From: Glandiceps talaboti
Taxonomy: Eukaryota > Hemichordata > Enteropneusta > Spengelidae
DNA: 64,000 bases
Direction of reading: 5' to 3'
NCBI RefSeq assembly: GCF_964340395.1
Contig: NC_135555.1
Coordinates: forward strand, 2,903,501-2,967,500
Part shown: positions 10,980 to 23,947 of the stretch, piece after piece
Numbering within the stretch: the stretch's first letter is position 1
Layout: the number at the start of each line of letters is the position of its first letter
Program-made: the position numbers and the translations under genes
The notes under the pieces: generated by a model
Seen by the model: only the letters and a program-made list of their open reading frames with translations
Told to the model about the DNA's origin: nothing
Database searches by the model: none

Positions 10980-11302
10980 TTCGTCCTTGGTCTAAAATGG
11001 GTACTGTCTTTTTAGAGCTAATGAGTCTAAAATGGGGTCCAATTTTCACAATTTTTTATTTTATTTGGTCTAAAATGGGGTCTTGGACCTTAATAAATTC
11101 TCGATTAGTTCAAAATTTTCCGGGAATTTCCCTGGGAATCGGTGACTATGAGATAGCATACACACCCCCTGAAATGATTGTTCTTAGATATTGCCCCATA
11201 ATGCATTGTTACGTTAACTGTGCATGTGCAGCACTGCAGTCATCTTTCAACATTGGTCTAAAATGGGGTCTTCTAAAAAGTTGAACGGTCTAAAATGGGG
11301 TC
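10980..11302. repeat. Dispersed GGTCTAAAATGGGGTC iterations
   Basis: Five or six copies of GTCTAAAATGGG(G)TC, all on the plus strand, at irregular spacing within about 320 bases. Intervening DNA is not repeated. This could be subterminal repeats of an unrecognised transposon or a decayed satellite. Confidence 0.7.
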
Positions 11303-11355
11303 TGGGGTTGACAGCATTGGCCACACACCCCTACCAGACCTGGCCAGTGGTACCT

Positions 11356-11465
11356 CCCCCCCCCCCCAGCCACTCTAACCATTCAACCATCATGACTCCA
11401 CAACCAGCAATCTACAGATTCCAAGCCAGCCACTCTAACCATTCAACCATAATGACTCTACAACT
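11356..11465. repeat. Poly-C tract and 57-base duplication
   Basis: A 13-base C run is followed by CCAGCCACTCTAACCATTCA, present twice at 57-base spacing (about 11366 and 11423), with near-identical continuation. Confidence 0.85.
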
Positions 11466-11989
11466 TCTGTTTGCATTGGCCATTACAGATGTTTCAGCCC
11501 ACTTTACTGGAGACATTTGAAAGATATGCATTATACTTAAGTTGTTCTTATACATAATAACATATTGGTCATTAATTTATTTGGAGGTTTTTTCTTAGTA
11601 CATAGTTACAAAAGAGTTTACAATAGTAATTCTATATCATCTATATGTATACACTGCAATAAGATTAATCGGATGTGACTGCCAAAGTATTTAATTGATC
11701 ACTCTAGTCAACTCTCGATTTTCTTAGATGATAAGTGAAACATGCTAAAGTATCAATGATATATTGTAATAGTTAGCAGGCATTGAGGACGGTATCTTTT
11801 ACCAATTACATCACTTACAACACTAATATGAATACCTGAAGTACGTAATCAAGCCATACCTACAATATTTTAACAATTGTACATATGATATCACAATCAA
11901 TCAGAAAACAAGATGAGAACGATTTTTCCTTTATTGTCAATTTTTTCCATTTTAAGCATTTAAAAGGAAAGAATCAAGCAATAATATAC

Positions 11990-12640
11990 CTTAGCCATAT
12001 TTGGTGTAGAAATCTGATGACATGTTCTATAACAAGCTCTCACAGTTTGTCTGGGAATTGGGGATTTGAAATCCAATACCAATATGGTTCAGACCTACAG
12101 CTGCATATTACACGGATTGCATTTGACTATCTTCAGGGAATGCATGAGAGCATACTGGCTCCGGTGTGACAGAATGGAGGAGTTCTGCCTTTCTATAAAA
12201 TACTTCAAAGCCATGCTTCAAAAATCCAAACCTGTCAATGGTACTTTGTTGCAATTGCTGAAGCACTATAATTTGCATATGGTGAATTCTATCATTTTTA
12301 GAAAAGAGTTCTCCTTTTCTATTGCATCTGCAGATCATTAAAATCATGATTTCCTCTGTTCTTATGCAGCCCTTTCGATCAAGGAACGAGAACATTAACC
12401 ATTATTCTTTGAATTGCATTTGTGGCAATTCGACAGATTTCACAAAAACCCCTGGGGCTGAAGAGCATTTGAAAGGAGCACTTCCCACATTTTAGCACTT
12501 GCGAGAAGCTGTCATTTCCCGAACTACAAAAGCCTTTAACTTGTAATAGGAAATACTGAACATGTGAACAGAAAGCTTTTAATGATTCATCACTAGCTCA
12601 GCTACTCCCTCAAGCTCAAATCTTTTCTTGAAAATTAAGT
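11990..12640. promoter_or_regulatory. Low-repeat, conserved-element-like block
   Basis: This stretch has no tandem repeats, is richer in mixed-sequence motifs (TTTGCATATGG, CTTTTAATGATTC, ATTCGACAGATTT) than its flanks and has no supported ORF. It resembles intronic conserved non-coding DNA by texture only. Confidence 0.2.
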
Positions 12641-13130
12641 CACACGCAAAACATGCATGTGGTCTGAACCAAGAAATACAGACACAGGTAGGCCTGGGGG
12701 ATAGGGTCTTCATTGGGAGACCTTTACTTTCAATGCGTGGGTGATGGTGGCACCAGTCTAAATAAACGAGCTGTCAACTAAGGAACAAAACTAGAAATAA
12801 AGAAAGAAAATAAATGGAAATCTACATTGAAATACTAATATGCTAGAGAAAACACTTACATTTTTATGCTGTTGAGGATGCTACATGTATAAGATGAATT
12901 TTATCATAATTCAAAAACCATTGTTTAATGTTTTCTTCAAAAATTTGTATAGAAAATGTGTAACTGTAAGGTTGGTTTATTCCTATCATAAACCTTTACA
13001 GAAAAAACATTGATTGTGTACATACAAAGAATTAAGTTCTTAGCTAAGATGTTATCTAATTTTCATCATTACTAGTCATTTCTGAAATAGTGTCCTCTCT
13101 ACCTTGGTGATGGTATTTTGGAACACACAT

Positions 13131-13147
13131 GGGGGGGGGGGGGGGGG
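13131..13147. repeat. Poly-G tract
   Basis: Seventeen consecutive G residues. Confidence 0.95.
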
Positions 13148-14220
13148 TACAGCAGAGGGTTATCTCACAACATCATCTCCAATAATGATGTTATCATAAG
13201 ATTGAATGTTCATATAAATGATGATAAAATCTGGTCTGCGGACACAAAAATTTGAAATAAAATCCAAACGTTACCAATGATGGTGACAGATCGTGTCACT
13301 GAAAAGTTGTGATGCTCATCTCTTGAAATTTTGACTTTTGAATATTTATTTATTTGTTTTATTTATTTATTGCATCCCTTTTGTACCAGGGGTCACTAAG
13401 ATTGTTAGGCGCAGCACTAACAAAAAAATTTAAATACATACACTACTAAAAAAGACAAGTAAAAAAACATATACAGGAGCAAAGTAATATGAATTACTTG
13501 TATTACTGTTCAACAAAATTTGAATGCCTTTCACCATGTTCCATTTCAGAATCAGATGAGCTCACATTTGCTATAATCAATCAGCTTTATGCAAGCTTTC
13601 ACTAGTACCATACATTACAGGTAACTTTGCACCATTTTTGTTAAGAACGGAGACGGGTACTTTATCCTGTAACTTGCAATGTTGTACAACATTTGTTACG
13701 GTAAGACAGACATGTACTTGCAGCTTTGTACAACATTTGTTACGGTAACACAGACATTGTACTTCATCAAAGGCTGTCAACATGGACAATGGTATTAGTA
13801 GAATCCTGTCAGTAATCTAATCTTGTATGACAGGAAAAGTACAGTACATGATTGCTAGTTTCCTAAAGTTGTAAAACCGTGACTGAGCCATAAAAGGAGT
13901 GATGGGATATTCACTGGTTTCCTGCTCATAATTTAGGATTACCACAACTGTGTCATGATTAATTTTTATGCTTACATGTGTCACTAAGTTCTTACTGCTA
14001 AGATCAAAGTAATATACTACAGTCAAAAGGGGACATGATTTAGTGGCTATGGTGAACGTGTACACATACTGAAGGTTGGCCAAATTTGTCAATGTTACTA
14101 ATTGTCTGTCATATGTACTTTACTGTGTTCTACTATATGACAGAGTCAAATAAGTTTGTGTATAAAAAACAGTATATACTTATAATGTTAAAGTTTTCTA
14201 TCAATAGAGATATAAATATC

Positions 14221-14405
14221 CCCCTTCCACCCCCCCCTCCTTCCTCACAAATACATGCCCACCCACCACCAATCCACCCTACCTCACACATACATGCTCA
14301 CCCACCACCACCACCACCACCACCACCAATCCACCCTACCTCACACATACAATGTACATGCCCACCCACCACCACCAATCCACACTCCCTCCCTCCCCAT
14401 ACAGG
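14221..14405. repeat. C-rich and (CCA)n minisatellite
   Basis: Three or four units built from ACATGCYCACCCACCACC and AATCCACCCTACCTCACACA, with an expanded (CCA)n core at about 14299-14328. Confidence 0.9.
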
Positions 14406-14891
14406 TACATGTATGCATACTTGACAAGCAAGTTAACTCAAGATCTCCATTTTGTCTATATTCATTGCAGTGCATTCATTGCCATAAATTGATAACTTGA
14501 CAGTAATCTTGCCCTTGTTATTTATCTGAACTTATTTGCAACAAAACCTTTGCAAGCTATTATTACAGGTAGGAATATTTCATTTCCTCCATATTTGAGT
14601 ATCATATGATCTCCAATTTTGAACATTAATTCATTGTTTGTCAGTGATAAGCTGAAATTTGAACTTGTTGTTAGCTGGCCTATTGATCCCTAAGGTTGTA
14701 AGATGTACACATACATGTACACTGGGCTGTATGTACTAGTAATATAGTATATAGTATATGTAAATAATAGTTCTGAGATAGTTATCAATTCAAAACCATC
14801 ATTATGAATATACATTCCATTAACATTTTCCCACTACTTTCACTGTGCATAGTACATGTACCGTATATCTCATAACCTATATAGTCATATA

Positions 14892-15446
14892 TTACAATCT
14901 ACATTTTGTTTCATTAAACTCACTAGTCCATACAATATGCTGTGTTGGGGCACTCTTGCCCCTCTCAGAGAAAGCATGCTGTGTTAGGGTGCTTTGATCA
15001 CCCTTGCCCCTCTCAGAGAAAGTATGCTGTGTTAGGGTGCCTTGATTACCCTTGCCCTTCTCAGAGAAAGTATGCTGTGTTAGGGTGCCTTGATCACCCT
15101 TGCCCTTCTCAGAGAAAGTATGCTGTGTTAGGGTGCCTTGATCACCCTTGCCCTTCTCAGAGAAGGTAATATGTTGTGTTGGGGTGTCCTTATCACCATT
15201 ACCCCTCTCAGAGAAGGTACACTGTGTAGGAGCACCCTCATCATCCTTGCCCCTCCCAGAGAAGGTACGCTGTGTTGAGGTGCCCTTACCACTCTTGCTC
15301 GTTGCAGAGAATTTACATCGTGTTTGGGGGGAGGGTGTCCTCACCACCCTTGCCCCTCTCAATGAAGGGACACTGTGTCGGATTGTCCTCATCCTCATCA
15401 AATCAGCTTTGCCCCACTTAGATGGACGCTGATGGGGTTGGAACAC
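14892..15446 (-). other. Open 184-codon frame over a 48-bp minisatellite
   Basis: The tandem unit is 48 bases (16 codons), present in eight or nine copies between about 14936 and 15405. On the minus strand an ATG at 15446 reads through all copies, with consensus TFSEKGKGDQGTLTQH, and stops at 14892. Outer copies are diverged, and one carries a three-base insertion (an extra Ile) that keeps frame. The plus strand is also partly open, as expected for a repeat whose length is a multiple of three. No domain, signal peptide or splice structure supports a gene, so I list it as a minisatellite with an ORF. An unrecognised lineage-specific exon cannot be excluded. Confidence 0.5.
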
Positions 15447-17142
15447 AACACAACATATATTTATGTATACATGTCAATGTATCTTACAGTCTAATAATTA
15501 ATTCACAACATACCCTGGCTAGTATGTGAATGAAACAACTAACAATGTATTAAGAAACAGTGGTTTTGCTATGGTTTGACAGTCCCTGTAATCAGTAACA
15601 GAAAGGGGAATATCTGGTACAATGGCATAATTTCCAAATATTGTACCATAATTTTGGTGGTTAACCAGGTTAAAGTGATAGGGGCAGTCACATAAATTTT
15701 ACCTACTTTATGCAATTGTTAGCCAAAATGGAGTAAAATTAAATAGTAACAATCTATATTTCACATGAAAATTCAAACTGATACTGTGGAAATTTTCATT
15801 TTCACTCTGAAATTATTTGTTCTATTTAAATCAATGGTATTTTTTTTCCTTGAGAACAAATCATGCCATAATATGTTATACTTCTCAAATCATGGAAACT
15901 GAAGCCACATTTAACCGTTTTCAGAAAAAAATACGATCTCTTGAAATTTAACCATTCAATAGTACATTTACATACAGTGTACTAGACTCTTTTCTGTATA
16001 AATGACAACTGTTTCTAATTCCAAATAAAAACCCAGACTCAGACTGACATGGCAAATGTAGGTGTATAGTGTATTTGAAATTTTGGACAAATTGTCTCTG
16101 ATCTAATAATCTGTCCAGTAAATTTCATTACCAAACAACATATTTAACTAACTCCACAATAATTTTGAGAATGATTATCGATGGTAGAAACTTTCCAAAT
16201 TTAATCAAATCTTGAAGATGTCCATCAACTTTATTACATTTATGAGTACTGGGTAAAAAACATGGACCCACTGAAGTGACTAGTAATATCACTGACGCAC
16301 TGAGAACAAACCTCTCGAACGGAAGAACTGTCGGCTACGGAAGAGTCGTATGTCAGGAAGTGTCTGGTTTTGAGGTTGGAACAAAACATGTAATCTTATC
16401 TCAAAAATTGATTTATTTGACTAGAGCAACAGATCTATAACAGGTGTACACTGAGGCAATATGAAATATAACACTCGGCATATTGGATAACCCACAGGCT
16501 GGTTTTAATGAATTTTTAAAGATTAAAGTTTAATATCGTTCTTCTGGTGAAGTCAGTCGGAAAAACACAGAGCAATACCCTGGAGATTTCCACATTTTCA
16601 TCTGATTGTTTTATCTGTATTATGATATAATATACATCAATTTTGAGATGAAAACTAAATTTAGACATATATTAATTTTTAGTCATCTTTTCTATTTTTT
16701 TTACAAGTTCCCATATTTTGTAGTGCTTTCTGTCTTTGTTCTATTACTTTGTCTTTTTAGATCATATTCACTTTTAGTGTAGTAGACCTTTGCTGTCGAT
16801 CACTAAATGTTTATTTGACTCACTTTTCATTTGTATTATATGACCGTCAAGAAGATCTCTCGTAAGGTGTCAAATTGTTGGTAAATAAAGCTGAACATAA
16901 ACAGCAGGACTTGTCAATCATCTTTTCTTGTGAGTCACCACATTGTAAGAAATACAGGAACATTACAATTTGGTGGGTCACAGGACATTACTGTGTGTCA
17001 AATTTGGCCTAGCTGGTTGGTTGGGAGTGACATTTCAAGAGCATTGATACAAAATCATGAAAATGTAGCACTTTCATTTGTATTATGAATTTGAAACAAA
17101 AAATTTCATTAGTTTTCTACAAATATGAAGTAACAATTAGAT

Positions 17143-17291
17143 ATTATCCCTATATGTTTTGTTCATTCAGCCAAGGAAAATATGAGTGACCTAAGGGGCC
17201 TTGTCACTACAAGTTGAAAGACTAGAAGTAACAAACCCCCTAAGGTCATGAGTATTGAACTGAATGAAAGAACCAAATATTGGGAAATAAT
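17143..17291. mobile_element. MITE copy 1 (ATTCAGCCAAGG family)
   Basis: An imperfect inverted-repeat element. The 5' arm carries TTCATTCAGCCAAGGAAAAT and GACCTAAGGGG; the 3' arm carries CCCCTAAGGTC and GAATGAAAG...AATATTGGGAA. It shares these blocks, in order, with the elements at 21172 and 21503. No coding capacity. Confidence 0.75.
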
Positions 17292-17642
17292 AAGAATATT
17301 CCATTTTGCTTACAGGTAAAATATTTTTTTTTTTCTTTTTTTTTCTTGAAATGATCACAAATTGCAGCTATTTTGGAATATACTCAAATAATAACTATGT
17401 TATTGCCAGTCCTCTTTCAAAAATTCATACATTTTCACTAGCTGTCAGACTAGTTTATCTCAAGAACCTCTCCCCACCAATAACTCTTAAGTCTCTGGGC
17501 CATATATACATGGGCTTGATGTCTGTATGTAAACAGTCCTGAAAAGGTACAGACCTGATTATATACTTATTTGTTGACAAGTTATAAATTAGTGGGATAT
17601 TAATAGAGATTGACCACTAATAGGTAATCCTATATCCCTAAG

Positions 17643-17725
17643 TACACACACAGACACACACACACACAGACAGACACATACACAGACAGACACACACAGA
17701 CACGCGCGCGCATGCACGCACGCAT

Positions 17726-17786
<61 letters not shown>
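17643..17786. repeat. Compound (CA)n/(CAGA)n microsatellite
   Basis: CA and CAGA units with a GCGCGCGCATGCACGC interruption, ending in a long pure (CA)n run. Confidence 0.98.
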
Positions 17787-17789
<3 letters not shown>

Positions 17790-19262
17790 CACTATTTTTT
17801 TCTAAATCCTTCAAGTTATATAGCTCCAGGTTTTCAGGCCTTGAAAAATATATATAAAATCTCGAAAGAAAAAAATATGACCTTTGAGTTTCACCTTGAT
17901 TATACAGCTCCCTTTTGGATTTATAATCAGTAACACCTTTCCTTATACATATGTAATAGGTAAATTACAGTGAGCATGAAAAATGTCAAAATTAGCACCA
18001 TTATCCATACAACATAGATTTCAAACAGGGAAGCCGAGCCAATTTACTCCAGAAAATCTCTAAGTCAGGTTTTCAAACTTGATGGGAGGACCCTAGAGGT
18101 GAAACCATGCGTGCTATACACTATAATCCAACCGTTTCATTAATTTAATTTGATTTCAAATAATGAGATGAACAAAGCGACTGCCCCCTGGCTGGCTACA
18201 TGGGTATACCCTGAATACATTTAATTCTGAATGGTTTATCTTGACATGAAAAGGCTGCGTGACTTTTAAAGTATACACAACGGTGAAATGATGTGGGGTT
18301 TTTTTTTGTATGTTAGCTCGAAAAGCTATAAGTATAATCAATATATGTGCAACTAAAGTGAAACCCAAACTTTGAGTTTTTAAGATTCACAAATCCATAT
18401 AATCTCTTATGAAATATTCATCAGTATATTATAATGGAAAGCTTTCAAAAATTCACTACCAAATGAGTCATTGGTTTTTAATGAAGTAAAATTCATGTTT
18501 TATATATCCGTATGCATACATAGATAGTTGATATTAGATTATCAATTATGACTTTAGAGTAGAAACTTTTTTTCTTTTGTTTACTAAGGTTCAAAATAAG
18601 TAGTATGTTATCACTGAACCAGTCACATGGGATCACATCCTATAGGTTATAAGTGTTAGAAATACTGTGGGGGGTTGTCTGATTACATGAAAGAGAAGTC
18701 TGTTAGGATGTCATTTGGTAATAATTATCATACCTATGCCAACGTTAGGTAAACAAAGCAGTAATGTAATTACATGGTGATATCATGGAATTTCATTTTA
18801 CAAATTGATACCGAACTCCTTTGATCGACATTCTAATAGATATGTGCAAACCTAATTACTACATTACAGTGAAGTGATCAGTTTTGTGTCGGAAATTGTT
18901 CAAAGTTGGGTCAGCTAGCATACACACTGTTTTAGTAAATATGAAGTTCTGTACATCATCACTAAATGTGGGTCAGTCAGATATTGTAATGGATGTATCT
19001 GGTCGGCTTGTTTAATAGTGATAGATATACAGATGTCAAAGGTGAGAGTTCATTGAGGGAACATTCCCTGTGACTTAAGGTTAATAAGACAAGACACTCT
19101 AAGGTATTACACACGTGTACATGCTTTAGGGGTGGTCTCAGATTATTGCATAAGATCTGAAAGAAAAAAAATTATGCTATCTCCAGGATGGGTTTTCAAT
19201 TCACTTTGCAAACCTCATCTCAACACCGATCAGCTCACATTGTCATTTTAACGTTTTTTTAG

Positions 19263-19265
<3 letters not shown>

Positions 19266-19341
<76 letters not shown>

Positions 19342-19350
19342 TGTGTTTGT
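19266..19350. repeat. (GT)n microsatellite
   Basis: About 37 uninterrupted GT units followed by imperfect ones. Confidence 0.98.
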
Positions 19351-19648
19351 GTGGGTGGGTGCATATGTACTTTACACCTAGAATGGTTATTCTGTGTCTA
19401 AACATATTCATCCTCCTCATCAAAAAATATGAAAACAGATTTAAAAAGCATTGCTCCAGGCTCTTTGTTTTACTATGGTTTGAAACCTCACCAAGAAGAC
19501 TGAATAAACTCATCAAATTATCATTCAAAACAAAAGATGAAAAAAAACCATGAGATTATCATCCAGGTGAGCCCTTGAAAGTTGATAGATTATTGGTAAG
19601 TCCATTAAAGTGTGACCCTATCATGACCTCACCAGGTATGTGACGCTT

Positions 19649-19772
19649 AACTTGCATACTGACAAATCACATAAAACCTTTTGTAAGTCTGTGTCTCTCT
19701 GCCAAGTATGCCATGCTAGCATACTGACATTACATCATATAAAACCTGGTTTGTGTCGCTCTGCCAGGGTTA
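19649..19772. repeat. Tandem duplication, two copies
   Basis: CATACTGACA...ATAAAACC...TGTGTCKCTCTGCCA occurs twice, about 70-75 bases apart, clearly diverged. Confidence 0.6.
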
Positions 19773-20329
19773 CAAGAGGTCAAAATTTGGATGTTAATTG
19801 TGTGTTTTATGGATGTCAAGCTTGGTTAGTCATTCAGAAACTTGAAGATAAGGAACATTGCTAGATCTATCACCACTGTACAATAACCAGTAATACCCTA
19901 TAGCCTTACATGACATGTGTAGAATCTTGTCAATATTTAAAGACAATTGCATTACTTATATTGGAAGAATTTTGAAATAATTCATCTGTGTTTATGTTTA
20001 ATATACACTTTCATTATATTGGAATTCAAGAAATAAAGTAATAATATTCTTCATATATATATATATTTCACACTGAACTTATTCCTCTATTGACAACAAG
20101 AACCTGAACAAATTATTTCTCACCAGTACATAATGTCTGTACAACAAAACAGTTCTTTTTTAGGCACATGTGATATCTCACATCAACCAAATGTTAAAGG
20201 AATGCCTTCTGTTAGGATTATTGTTCCTAAATCCTTTTGTTATCATTGACATATCTACCAAATTATATGAAATTTGACACATGCATATAAGATGTGTGTG
20301 TTTTGTCATAGTCAATATATAAAGTCTGC

Positions 20330-20824
20330 AGATAATCTTTGAAGCATTCACTATGCAAATGAATAAATGAAATTAAAAACTATATAATCAAGTGACATCA
20401 AACATCATTAAAATCATTAATTATGCAAATGACTCAATAACATAAGAAACTACATCACCAAGCAATATGGGATACTGCACTTCAATGTCATCAATTATTT
20501 ATTTATGTAATTTGAAGCTTGCATCCTCAAAATTGACTAATTGTCAAAAATAATTAATTATGCAAATAACTGTTAAAAACTAAAAGCTACATCAACAAGC
20601 TTTACAGGAGGCATAGTATTGTTGATGTATGTACTACCTTACATGTAATGTGAAGGTTGTATTCTTAAGATATAGTCTAATTAGTGAAAGTAATCAATTA
20701 TGCAAATGTATCATTAATATTCACAGGATGTTTACCAAAATCTAATCAGTTTTTTTCATTGGCATCAGGAAGATGTTTCCCAAGTTTCATTAGAATTGAT
20801 GCTGTTGTTTTTGAGATATCTTGC
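20330..20824. repeat. Probable old dispersed element ending in (CAGA)n
   Basis: AATTATGCAAAT recurs at intervals (about 20419, 20558 and 20695), with related flanking words such as ACTACATCA(C/A)CAAGC. It is followed by TTTGAGATATCTTGCACAGA, which runs straight into the (CAGA)n tract. The join suggests the microsatellite is the 3' tail of the element. Confidence 0.4.
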
Positions 20825-21040
20825 ACAGACAGACAGACAGACAGACAGATACACACACAGACACAGACTGACAGATACACAGAGACAGACAGACAGACAG
20901 ACAGACAGATACACAGACAGACAGACAGACTGACAGATACACACATAGACACAGACAGACAGATTGACAGACACAGACAGAGACAGAGACAGAGACAAAG
21001 ACTGAGACAGAGACAGACATAGACACAGACAGAGACACAG
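20825..21040. repeat. (CAGA)n/(CA)n microsatellite
   Basis: A continuous imperfect array of CAGA and CACA units, over 200 bases. Confidence 0.98.
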
Positions 21041-21171
21041 AGTCAAACAAAGCCATTTCATTATCATAGTTTCCTTACGGAAGATCAAAAGAGAACTACA
21101 TGTATACACACACACATACATATATGATTGTACACAATCTTACAATAGAACAGTAGGCTACAATTAAATAC

Positions 21172-21310
21172 TATTCCACAATATTTGTCTTCATTCAGCC
21201 AAGGAAGATATCCAAGACCTAAGGGCCCTTGTCACAAAGACAAGTTACTGTGACAAAAACCTTCAGTCGTAAGTATTTTCCAGCTGAATGAAAAAAGATA
21301 TTGGGAATAA
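21172..21310. mobile_element. MITE copy 2 (ATTCAGCCAAGG family)
   Basis: Terminal TATTCCACAATATTT at the left and GATATTGGGAATA at the right are inverted. Inner blocks TTCATTCAGCCAAGGAAG, ACCTAAGGG and CTTGTCAC pair with GTGACAA, CCTTCAG and TTTTCCAGCTGAATGAA. It is the best preserved of the three copies. Confidence 0.8.
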
Positions 21311-21502
21311 TATGACTATACATGTATCTCCTCAAGCATAATTCATGACAATTCCTAGACTATAGTGGTCATATTTTGAGTACTGCATAACCAGTGACAT
21401 AAATACAAGTTGTCTTGATAAAGATTGAATTGGGTATGAAAAACCGTTATTTTTGTTGAAACATGTTCAACCCGGCATATATATGTGTGGTATAATTAGA
21501 TG

Positions 21503-21649
21503 TTATTCCCCAATATTTTTCTTCGTTCAGCCAAGGAAAATATGAGTCACCTAAGGGACCTTTATCTCTACTCGTCTAGCGACTCATAGTGACAACCCTT
21601 AGGTCACAAGTATTTTCCAACTAAATAAAGAAATATATTGGAGAATATT
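21503..21649. mobile_element. MITE copy 3 (ATTCAGCCAAGG family)
   Basis: TTATTCCCCAATATTTTTC at the left pairs with GAAATATATTGGAGAATA at the right. CGTTCAGCCAAGGAAAATA and CACCTAAGGGACC match copies 1 and 2. It lies 193 bases beyond copy 2 in the same orientation. Confidence 0.8.
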
Positions 21650-21769
21650 AAACATAATTATACTAGCACCAGTAATATCAAAGAGAAATCGGAGAAAGTA
21701 ATGATATTTTTTGAACGTTTTGACTAATATTTTGAACACAGCACAACCAGTGACTATTACATGCACGTT

Positions 21770-22110
21770 ATCATGACATAGTCGTGACGCAGAGCGACCA
21801 GAGTATATATTCCATATTTTTTGTTCTGCTCATGCATGGCCATATGGATGACAAATTGATAGTGCTTTAGGATCTTTTAATTAATAAAATAACTCTACTT
21901 TGTTTTCTTGCTTGAAAAAAAGATTGTGAAACAACATATACTGAAACAAGTCCGTGTTTGTAACTCAATAAAATGTAAAATAGTTCAAAAGTGTCTAAAT
22001 GTTATTGTACGAAGAATATCACACATTTTACATGTTGTCATGACGTAGAACAACTAGAGTATATATTCCATATTTTATGTTCTAAATGGTTCATGTATGG
22101 TATAATACTA
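21770..22110. repeat. Direct repeats plus half of a foldback element
   Basis: CAGAGTATATATTCCATATTTT-like blocks occur twice (about 21800 and 22040), each after a TCATGACRTAG block. Between them, 21838-22010 resembles the left part of the element at 36725-36969, including GGCCATATGGATGA, AACATATAC and AACTCAATAAA. Confidence 0.55.
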
Positions 22111-23202
22111 GATAGTATATTATTGAGATCGACTGATTAACATCATAGGGCAGTGAATATCAATATGTAAATATTGAACTTGTTCACTCAGACTGGATTC
22201 TTCATTGCATGAATCTAATAATGTGGCATAACCATTCATTGTTCCAGACAGTGTTCATACTTGGTTATATACATTTTCCACATCAAATACCCTCCACAAA
22301 TCTTCAAAGCCATTTGCCAGGTTGTTTTGTGGTCAACGAGATATATAACTATATTTCACCAACAAACTGCCCCTTTCACTCATCACCACAGACAATCTAC
22401 TTGTAAGGCATTGGCAATTATCAACATTTCCTGGCTTTCTGTTCATAAATCACATTTCACAAGAATTCCACGGAATAAATGGAATTTTTCAGAGATTTTC
22501 CAGGGGTGGTTGAAATAAAATGACTTTCCAGTAGTGTATGAATTGTGCAAGGATATTATTAAGTTTTAGTTACAGCCTCATCGTAGTAATTAAGTCACAC
22601 AATTTCGTACGTTCTTGAAATTAGACAAATTTGAATAGATTCAGCTGAACGAACACATCAAACATTATGGGATAGTGGGATTAATTCCTGATCTTGTCAC
22701 CTCAAAAATAATAAACCAGGAATTTGAAAAGAGACTGGAGGGGAGGGGCAAGAGGTTGAACGTAAGGAGTGATTAGCTAAAACCCAATCAAGTTCTATAA
22801 TGTGAGTTTGGCTGAGTTGAAGCTTCATAAGAATAGCTTACAGCCTGCACTACTATGACTGTCAATTATACAGAAAACAAATTTGTGGTGGGTTTTTTAT
22901 GCAAGCTTTTGACTTATCTAGCTGTAAAGCATTATATATGAGGCAAGCATTACAAAAATAGTTTCCTCGCAGAGTCCCCTGGACACGAATGTTACTGTGT
23001 AAGTGTTACTTTGGTGATTATTTGTCAGAACTACATGTATGAAACTGAATGGGACAAGTATATGTAAACATGTATAATATCCAAGATTAAATATCAACTG
23101 ACACGAGAGTTTGGTGAGTGAATGTGTCCACAGTCTGTCGGGTATATGTATGTATCAATAACATGTGCGGGACTGGGTGTAGATTCTTGACAGGGTGAGT
23201 GG

Positions 23203-23295
23203 GTATGTCTATATGTGTGTGTGTATGTGTGTGTGTGTGTGCATCTATATGTACATTGTATGTATGTACATTGTATGTATGTATGTATGTATGTA

Positions 23296-23346
<51 letters not shown>

Positions 23347-23487
23347 ATGTATGTATGTATGTATGTATGTATGTATGTATGTATGATGTATGTATGTATG
23401 TATGTATGTATGTATGTATGTATGTATGTATGTATGTATGTATGTATGTATGTATGTATGTATGTATGTATGTATGTATGTGTGTAT
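23203..23487. repeat. (TATG)n/(TG)n microsatellite
   Basis: Long TATG arrays interrupted by a pure (TG)n core at about 23301-23330 and a single TGATG slip near 23384. Confidence 0.98.
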
Positions 23488-23862
23488 CATCTCATATTTG
23501 TTCCCAATAATTGTGTATTGTCTATTCCTGTTACTGCTTCACCTATTATGACACAGTACTGCTTGCTTCAAGGCAATGATAAGGAGGAAGAAATAGTCTG
23601 AATTGCAACTACGACATGTCTTGATGTTTAGAAGATCTCTAAATGATTCATACTTTGTATTCATTGCCTAGTCTACTAGCAATTAGAGTGTACTCGACTA
23701 AACTGCTTTAAATGTTACAAGTCGTGGTTTCCTTCACCAGCTGACATATTTGTCACTACGACTGATTTACTCTGCTTATTTAGTATTCATCACCTTACAC
23801 AGGTTGACACTTGATGATCTTAACAAAGACAATTGGTCTCCCCTTGAAAACTACACTTCGGG

Positions 23863-23947
23863 TGGTAACATCGTTATTTTCAACCCCCTGAAGAGAACTA
23901 TCTGATTCCTCGAAGGCTAGCGTGCACCACTACGCTATCGATGAACC
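23863..23947 (-). mobile_element. tRNA-derived SINE-like head, degenerate
   Basis: On the minus strand TAGCGTAGTGG fits a pol III A box and is followed by GCACGCTAGCCTTCGAGG. The expected B-box position reads GGTTGAAAATA, a decayed form of GGTTCGAATCC. It is not a functional tRNA gene. The non-tRNA body may continue leftward to about 23640. Confidence 0.4.

Noticed and set aside
23199-23601. Long open frames over (TATG)n, (GTAT)n, (CA)n and (CAGA)n tracts
   Set aside because: Simple repeats give stop-free frames on both strands; the peptides are repetitive V/C/M/Y or H/T strings with no biological signal.
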